10,491 nucleotides of DNA from an uncultured Bacteroidota bacterium (GTDB lineage Bacteria > Bacteroidota > Bacteroidia > Chitinophagales > Chitinophagaceae): contig CAMLKS010000051.1 in assembly GCA_946480675.1 (NCBI GenBank), forward strand, positions 1 to 10,491. Direction: 5' to 3'. The notes under the pieces are model-generated. The model searched no databases and was not told where the DNA came from. It saw only the letters and a program-made list of their open reading frames with translations. The translations under genes and the position numbers were made by a program. The first letter of the stretch is position 1. Each line of letters opens with the position of its first letter. This document shows, one piece after another, positions 5,469-10,491 of the stretch.

Positions 5469-7955
5469 TTATTTCACTGTGAGTTTCTGCATCATCTTCT
5501 CGCCCCCGGCATTCAGCTCTACATAGTACACGCCACGTGGCATCTCGCTCAGGTCTATCTCCTGGCTGAACTCACGCTCTGTTTTCCGGTAGGCTTTCTC
5601 AAATACCTTCTGCCCGGTGATGCCTGTTACCGTAACCGTAACATCCTTCGCTTCTTTATTGCTGCTGTACTGCAATACAAACTTACCTGTCGTAGGGTTC
5701 GGGAACATGTTGAAGCCTACTTCATTTTCCAGACCGTTCACACCCGCAGGGAAGGTCCTGCGGAACTCTACGATGAAGTCTTCCGTTTCGCCCGATGTAT
5801 AGGCACCGCATGCTTCATCTGATGGCACGTTCGGGGCCAGGTCGTTGTTCAGGATCACCCTTAAACCCGTCGGTATATTGGTGATCACATTCTTCGGTAT
5901 CGTTACAGGGTCTACCACCGTAAAGTTGCCGATGCCGGTATAGCCCGTATATACACGCTCGTACGGAAGGTCGTATTGCTTGTTGTTATTGAAGTCCATA
6001 AAGATCGTCACCTTCGCATCGGCATGCTCTGCGCTGCGCATCGTATGGTATACATACATATTGTAGGTACTGTCTATATACAACACCGGTACCTGGCCGT
6101 CCGTATGGTCGGTGCGTTTGCGGCGCGCATCCGGGTTCAGTGTGTGCGGGCCGCCGGTCATATACGTATAGTCACCAATGCGGATACCGCCGATATCACT
6201 GCTGTCCCGGCTGATGCCTTCGGCCTGGCTGTAGCAATAACATTTATAGCCGGCTTTCGCATTTACCAGGCGGGCGTCTGTATAGGTCGTATCGGCTGTG
6301 GCTTCGCAGATATTGCGGACACGATAGTATAACGGCTGGCCGGTGAAAATGAAGGGCAGCATGTCTTTATTGGTACTGCCGGTAATACCGTTCCAGTTGA
6401 TGTTATCGCCTGATACCTGCCAGTAGCGTGTGATCTCTGATTTCTTCTTCTCATACGTCGTATCGGCTACCACATAGTCATAACCTGTACATAACGAGGT
6501 ATCGCTCGGGTCTACCGTACCGGGGTTCTGAGGGCCTTTACAAGGCTCGTAACGCATATCTACCAGGTAGTCTTCCGTTTCCCCTTCACCGAAATAACCG
6601 CAGGAATCCGGGTTGTTCGGTGCATCGCGCATAATCACGCGCATACCCGTAAGCCCTATCTCTGCTGTCATCGGGATCGTGATCGTATCAATCTCCGTAT
6701 GGGCTACCAGCGACAGGCTGTTGATCTGTTTCTGGAAAACTTTATCGCTTGCATCAAAAACACCATCACGGTCCAGGTCTATAAAGATGCTCACGTTCGC
6801 ATCTTTGGCGGTGGCAGCAGAGGTGATGCGCGATACATGTAACGCATACACCGAATCACGGTACATCTTTATCGGCGGGATACTGTACTGGAAGGTACTG
6901 TAGGTGTTTTTCGCCTGCACGTTACTGGTTGGCGGCGAGGCATTACCATTATCCAGCAGGGTATCGCTCTTCGGTTTATAAATAGACTGGGCAATCATTT
7001 TTACATTACCTACATCAAGGCCGGTACTTATTGCCGCACCATTATCGCAGTAACAATAATAGAACGGTGCAATCTCTACTTTCTTCGCAGGGGTAGTATA
7101 TGATAAGCCCGTATTGATACAAGTGATCTTACATCTGTACCAGCGAGGCGCCGTAATAGAATCACGGAAATCTGCCAATTGCCCTACAGGACCCAGGTAA
7201 GGGTTCCAGGTAGTGCCGTCATCAGAATATTCCCAATCATAAGTAGCATCTGCATAGAATGTTTCAGGTTGTACTTTAAATCCTTTATTAGGACAAAACA
7301 AATCCGGAGCCAGTACATTCGACTTAGGCACATCCGTACAAGGATAGCCTGCAAAGAAATCGAGGCCACAAGCATAGGTATAGTTAGAACCTGTAAAACC
7401 TGTTGTATTAGGTGTAGGACCATACAAACGGGTATTACGGCCATTGAAAGCCGGATTTTTAGGTGCCCCGCACGAATTGACAGGGAAACCACCCGAGCCA
7501 CCTGTTGTACTCACCTCTATAATAAAAGGCTGAGACGCATCTACGTACACCGGCGTTGGAAATTCTATTTTGAACCACTGATTAGCAGTAACCGGCCCCA
7601 GTGAAAAGTTATTGGGACCATAACCAACTGTTAAGCCCGTTTGAAAAGTTGTGGTAAGTGTTGTAAGGGCAGTATTACCGATAGAAACGGTCAGATTGTT
7701 AAAAACGGATGCACCCGTAGCCCAATAAGCCTGAAAGTACACTGCCGTAATAAAACCCGGTTGTGCCGGTAATGTGGCAAAGTCTCCCGGAAAATACAGG
7801 ATCTGAACCTTGTAGTTGCCCCATCCTGAAGTTACGCCAAAAGGCACATAGTCGCCGCAATTCGTGGTAGTATAGGTATACTGCGGAATTTGCGCGAAGG
7901 ATTTATTAGTCAGCATTGAAAGGAGCAATGCAGCAAATAATAAAATTCTTTTCAT
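5469..7955 (-). CDS. T9SS-secreted GEVED-domain surface protein, tandem copy 1 (complete)
   Basis: The product has 828 residues. It opens with a signal peptide (MKRILLFAALLLSMLTNKSFA, likely cut near residue 21-22). A beta-rich N-terminal head covers about 22-205 (LYFPGDF, PGFITAVYF, PTPVYVD, TGGSGG motifs). Then come two Ig-like/GEVED modules: Ig-like about 206-300 (YDWEYSDDGTTWNPY), GEVED about 301-467 (ends GEGETEDYLVDM), Ig-like about 470-570 (RYWQVSGDNINWN), GEVED about 571-733 (ends SGETEDFIVEF). The first GEVED carries DLDRDGVFD at 393-401, a possible calcium loop; the second has the weaker DFNNNKQYD. A type A T9SS sorting tail runs from about 745 (FPNPTTGKFVLQY) to QKLTVK. GEVED domains are common in Bacteroidota secreted adhesin- or enzyme-like proteins; no catalytic domain is seen. 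From Tyr234 to the end it is identical to the next gene. A weak promoter lies upstream, with no Shine-Dalgarno. Seen: domains and repeat. Inferred: a surface-exposed, binding-type role; the ligand is unknown. Confidence 0.9.
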   Translation of the reverse strand: MKRILLFAALLLSMLTNKSFAQIPQYTYTTTNCGDYVPFGVTSGWGNYKVQILYFPGDFATLPAQPGFITAVYFQAYWATGASVFNNLTVSIGNTALTTLTTTFQTGLTVGYGPNNFSLGPVTANQWFKIEFPTPVYVDASQPFIIEVSTTGGSGGFPVNSCGAPKNPAFNGRNTRLYGPTPNTTGFTGSNYTYACGLDFFAGYPCTDVPKSNVLAPDLFCPNKGFKVQPETFYADATYDWEYSDDGTTWNPYLGPVGQLADFRDSITAPRWYRCKITCINTGLSYTTPAKKVEIAPFYYCYCDNGAAISTGLDVGNVKMIAQSIYKPKSDTLLDNGNASPPTSNVQAKNTYSTFQYSIPPIKMYRDSVYALHVSRITSAATAKDANVSIFIDLDRDGVFDASDKVFQKQINSLSLVAHTEIDTITIPMTAEIGLTGMRVIMRDAPNNPDSCGYFGEGETEDYLVDMRYEPCKGPQNPGTVDPSDTSLCTGYDYVVADTTYEKKKSEITRYWQVSGDNINWNGITGSTNKDMLPFIFTGQPLYYRVRNICEATADTTYTDARLVNAKAGYKCYCYSQAEGISRDSSDIGGIRIGDYTYMTGGPHTLNPDARRKRTDHTDGQVPVLYIDSTYNMYVYHTMRSAEHADAKVTIFMDFNNNKQYDLPYERVYTGYTGIGNFTVVDPVTIPKNVITNIPTGLRVILNNDLAPNVPSDEACGAYTSGETEDFIVEFRRTFPAGVNGLENEVGFNMFPNPTTGKFVLQYSSNKEAKDVTVTVTGITGQKVFEKAYRKTEREFSQEIDLSEMPRGVYYVELNAGGEKMMQKLTVK
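5470..7256. repeat. Long direct repeat, copy A (1,787 bp)
   Basis: This stretch matches 8133-9919 at a constant offset of 2,663. I compared most 60-base lines side by side and found no mismatch or indel; shadow reading frames inside the two copies also match. Identity ends at 5469/8132, the last base of the stop codons (TAA versus TAG), and at 7257/9920, inside the first Ig-like domain. It encodes the last 595 residues of the product. Confidence 0.95.
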
Positions 7956-7990
7956 ATTAAAAAGGTGTATTTATCGGTACATATGTGCGG

Positions 7991-8021
7991 TTAAGGTATA
8001 GAAAAAATACTTGATTTCAAA
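7991..8021 (-). promoter_or_regulatory. Weak candidate promoter for GEVED copy 1
   Basis: On the minus strand, TTTG (8021-8018), 19 bases, then TACCTTAA (7998-7991) has a perfect -33 box and a two-mismatch -7 box against TAnnTTTG. Initiation would fall near 7984, about 28 bases before the ATG at 7955. Confidence 0.33.
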
Positions 8022-8074
8022 TTAAAATATTTATACTAATAGCCGGTTAAAAAGCCTTTCATTTAGTTTACCTA

Positions 8075-8112
8075 ATACAGCAAGCCCCGCTCTGGAGCGG
8101 GGCTTGCTGTAT
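8075..8112 (-). terminator. Strong hairpin after GEVED copy 2, without T tract
   Basis: A perfect 18-bp inverted repeat, ATACAGCAAGCCCCGCTC (8075-8092) against 8095-8112, begins 20 bases after the TAG stop at 8132-8134. The perfect stem leaves only two bases (TG), so the tip must open to form a real loop. Downstream on the minus strand the sequence is TAGGTAAAC rather than a T run, so it may stabilise the 3' end or act as a weaker terminator. Confidence 0.62.
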
Positions 8113-8131
8113 ATTGAAGATTTAGTATCTT

Positions 8132-10491
8132 CTATTTCACTGTGAGTTTCTGCATCATCTTCTCGCCCCCGGCATTCAGCTCTACATAGTACACGCCACG
8201 TGGCATCTCGCTCAGGTCTATCTCCTGGCTGAACTCACGCTCTGTTTTCCGGTAGGCTTTCTCAAATACCTTCTGCCCGGTGATGCCTGTTACCGTAACC
8301 GTAACATCCTTCGCTTCTTTATTGCTGCTGTACTGCAATACAAACTTACCTGTCGTAGGGTTCGGGAACATGTTGAAGCCTACTTCATTTTCCAGACCGT
8401 TCACACCCGCAGGGAAGGTCCTGCGGAACTCTACGATGAAGTCTTCCGTTTCGCCCGATGTATAGGCACCGCATGCTTCATCTGATGGCACGTTCGGGGC
8501 CAGGTCGTTGTTCAGGATCACCCTTAAACCCGTCGGTATATTGGTGATCACATTCTTCGGTATCGTTACAGGGTCTACCACCGTAAAGTTGCCGATGCCG
8601 GTATAGCCCGTATATACACGCTCGTACGGAAGGTCGTATTGCTTGTTGTTATTGAAGTCCATAAAGATCGTCACCTTCGCATCGGCATGCTCTGCGCTGC
8701 GCATCGTATGGTATACATACATATTGTAGGTACTGTCTATATACAACACCGGTACCTGGCCGTCCGTATGGTCGGTGCGTTTGCGGCGCGCATCCGGGTT
8801 CAGTGTGTGCGGGCCGCCGGTCATATACGTATAGTCACCAATGCGGATACCGCCGATATCACTGCTGTCCCGGCTGATGCCTTCGGCCTGGCTGTAGCAA
8901 TAACATTTATAGCCGGCTTTCGCATTTACCAGGCGGGCGTCTGTATAGGTCGTATCGGCTGTGGCTTCGCAGATATTGCGGACACGATAGTATAACGGCT
9001 GGCCGGTGAAAATGAAGGGCAGCATGTCTTTATTGGTACTGCCGGTAATACCGTTCCAGTTGATGTTATCGCCTGATACCTGCCAGTAGCGTGTGATCTC
9101 TGATTTCTTCTTCTCATACGTCGTATCGGCTACCACATAGTCATAACCTGTACATAACGAGGTATCGCTCGGGTCTACCGTACCGGGGTTCTGAGGGCCT
9201 TTACAAGGCTCGTAACGCATATCTACCAGGTAGTCTTCCGTTTCCCCTTCACCGAAATAACCGCAGGAATCCGGGTTGTTCGGTGCATCGCGCATAATCA
9301 CGCGCATACCCGTAAGCCCTATCTCTGCTGTCATCGGGATCGTGATCGTATCAATCTCCGTATGGGCTACCAGCGACAGGCTGTTGATCTGTTTCTGGAA
9401 AACTTTATCGCTTGCATCAAAAACACCATCACGGTCCAGGTCTATAAAGATGCTCACGTTCGCATCTTTGGCGGTGGCAGCAGAGGTGATGCGCGATACA
9501 TGTAACGCATACACCGAATCACGGTACATCTTTATCGGCGGGATACTGTACTGGAAGGTACTGTAGGTGTTTTTCGCCTGCACGTTACTGGTTGGCGGCG
9601 AGGCATTACCATTATCCAGCAGGGTATCGCTCTTCGGTTTATAAATAGACTGGGCAATCATTTTTACATTACCTACATCAAGGCCGGTACTTATTGCCGC
9701 ACCATTATCGCAGTAACAATAATAGAACGGTGCAATCTCTACTTTCTTCGCAGGGGTAGTATATGATAAGCCCGTATTGATACAAGTGATCTTACATCTG
9801 TACCAGCGAGGCGCCGTAATAGAATCACGGAAATCTGCCAATTGCCCTACAGGACCCAGGTAAGGGTTCCAGGTAGTGCCGTCATCAGAATATTCCCAAT
9901 CATAAGTAGCATCTGCATAAAACGTACCGGGTTTCACAACATATCCTTTGTTAGGACATACAGGCGTGGGAGCCACTACATCTGCAGTAGGCGTACCTGT
10001 ACAGGGGTAACCAACGAAAAAGTCGAAACCAAACTGATAAGAATAACGGCGTGTGCTGGCAGAAGTACTGGATGTTGTACTATAAGCATGTGTATTGCCT
10101 GTATATGTGCTACTAACCGGTGTGCCCCCTGCATATACCGGGATACCGCCAGAGCCACCTGTTTGGCTAACATCTATAACAAGAGGTTGCGTTAAATCTA
10201 CATATACAGGTGTAGGAAGTGGAATGGCGAACCACTGGCCGGCAATCAGCCCGGACCATGAGTATGAACTGGCAGAAAATGCCGGAGTCAACCCGGTAAC
10301 ATAACCGGTAAGGCTTGTGACGCTGGTGTTTCCGATAGAAACATTCAAATCATTGAGCGTAAAAGAAGACGTGGCATAATATGCCCTGAAATATATAGTG
10401 GTAATAAAACCGGGAAGTGCAGGCGCAGTAGGGAAATCGCCCGGCAAGTACAAAAATTGCGACCGGTAATTGTTCCATCCGGCACCAACAC
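8132..10491 (-). CDS. T9SS-secreted GEVED-domain surface protein, tandem copy 2 (N-terminus beyond window edge)
   Basis: The frame remains open to the right edge, so signal peptide and start are outside. A TTG at 10453 is internal: upstream codons read VGAGWNNYRSQF and align with GVTSGWGNYKVQI (residues 40-52) of copy 1. About 40 residues are therefore missing. The head resembles copy 1 in its framework (LYLPGDF, PGFITTIYF, PTPVYVD, GGSGG, FDFFVGYPCTG) but differs greatly between these motifs. It also has a Ser/Thr-rich stretch (YSTTSSTSASTRR) where copy 1 has an Asn/Gly-rich one. From YADATYDWEY onward all 595 residues match copy 1: the rest of the first Ig-like domain, GEVED, Ig-like, GEVED and the T9SS tail ending QKLTVK. 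The stop is TAG, not TAA. Expected fate is export and release or anchoring at the cell surface; no catalytic motif is visible. The 176-base gap and the intervening hairpin suggest separate transcription of the two copies, though read-through into copy 1 is possible because the hairpin lacks a T tract. Confidence 0.88.
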   Translation of the reverse strand, partial: VGAGWNNYRSQFLYLPGDFPTAPALPGFITTIYFRAYYATSSFTLNDLNVSIGNTSVTSLTGYVTGLTPAFSASSYSWSGLIAGQWFAIPLPTPVYVDLTQPLVIDVSQTGGSGGIPVYAGGTPVSSTYTGNTHAYSTTSSTSASTRRYSYQFGFDFFVGYPCTGTPTADVVAPTPVCPNKGYVVKPGTFYADATYDWEYSDDGTTWNPYLGPVGQLADFRDSITAPRWYRCKITCINTGLSYTTPAKKVEIAPFYYCYCDNGAAISTGLDVGNVKMIAQSIYKPKSDTLLDNGNASPPTSNVQAKNTYSTFQYSIPPIKMYRDSVYALHVSRITSAATAKDANVSIFIDLDRDGVFDASDKVFQKQINSLSLVAHTEIDTITIPMTAEIGLTGMRVIMRDAPNNPDSCGYFGEGETEDYLVDMRYEPCKGPQNPGTVDPSDTSLCTGYDYVVADTTYEKKKSEITRYWQVSGDNINWNGITGSTNKDMLPFIFTGQPLYYRVRNICEATADTTYTDARLVNAKAGYKCYCYSQAEGISRDSSDIGGIRIGDYTYMTGGPHTLNPDARRKRTDHTDGQVPVLYIDSTYNMYVYHTMRSAEHADAKVTIFMDFNNNKQYDLPYERVYTGYTGIGNFTVVDPVTIPKNVITNIPTGLRVILNNDLAPNVPSDEACGAYTSGETEDFIVEFRRTFPAGVNGLENEVGFNMFPNPTTGKFVLQYSSNKEAKDVTVTVTGITGQKVFEKAYRKTEREFSQEIDLSEMPRGVYYVELNAGGEKMMQKLTVK
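8133..9919. repeat. Long direct repeat, copy B (1,787 bp)
   Basis: This is the partner of 5470-7256, same orientation, offset 2,663, with no difference seen. The segment between the two copies (7257-8132) contains only the head of copy 1 and the spacer. The repeat unit is therefore long enough for RecA-dependent recombination or gene conversion. Confidence 0.95.

Larger units (their letters stand above)
7956..8131. other. Intergenic spacer between the tandem GEVED genes
   Basis: This is a 176-base AT-rich spacer. It holds the upstream gene's hairpin (8075-8112) and a candidate promoter for the downstream gene. It shows no similarity that I can see to the region following the first copy, apart from a shared GCCCCGCT/AGCGGGGC hairpin core. 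No small open frame is convincing. Confidence 0.7.

Noticed and set aside
5470..9919. The long repeat as a transposon or insertion sequence.
   Set aside because: It contains no transposase, terminal inverted repeats or target duplications, and is wholly coding sequence of the two surface genes.
10453..10455. TTG at 10453 as the start of GEVED copy 2.
   Set aside because: The frame continues upstream to the window edge with sequence homologous to copy 1, and no signal peptide would be present.

Overview
The window looks like chromosomal DNA of a Bacteroidota bacterium, probably from the Chitinophagaceae or a nearby group. The reasons are type IX secretion (T9SS) sorting tails, GEVED and DUF4397 surface domains, the absence of Shine-Dalgarno sequences before the starts, and a promoter of the Bacteroidota TTTG/TAnnTTTG type. 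I cannot name the species from sequence alone.

Layout from left to right. (1) Positions 2-793, plus strand: the 3' part of a secreted DUF4397 protein ending in a T9SS sorting domain, followed by a bidirectional terminator hairpin. (2) Positions 954-1745, minus strand: a small lipoprotein or outer-membrane-like protein. Its C-terminus appears frameshifted near 995; a natural-looking end lies in another frame, stopping at 911. (3) Positions 1835-5167, minus strand: a full-length adenosylcobalamin-dependent (class II) ribonucleotide reductase, the only housekeeping gene here. Its upstream region (5168-5468) is AT-rich and holds two perfect DnaA-box matches. (4) Positions 5469-7955 and 8132 to beyond the right edge, minus strand: two tandem paralogues encoding large T9SS-exported proteins, each with a variable N-terminal head, two Ig-like/GEVED modules and a sorting tail.

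The standout feature is in the tandem pair. Positions 5470-7256 and 8133-9919 (1,787 bp each, offset 2,663) appear identical base for base when read side by side. The N-terminal heads, although clearly homologous, have diverged strongly. The identity starts inside the first Ig-like domain and stops at the second base of the stop codon (TAA in one gene, TAG in the other). This is a 'variable head, constant stalk and tail' arrangement, best explained by recent gene conversion or unequal recombination. An assembly artefact must be excluded.

The genes do not form one pathway. The reductase supplies deoxynucleotides. The other four products are predicted to be secreted or in the cell envelope. Hairpin terminators separate the units, and one of them carries the -33 element of the next gene's predicted promoter. 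I found no RNA genes, CRISPR array, transposase or insertion sequence.
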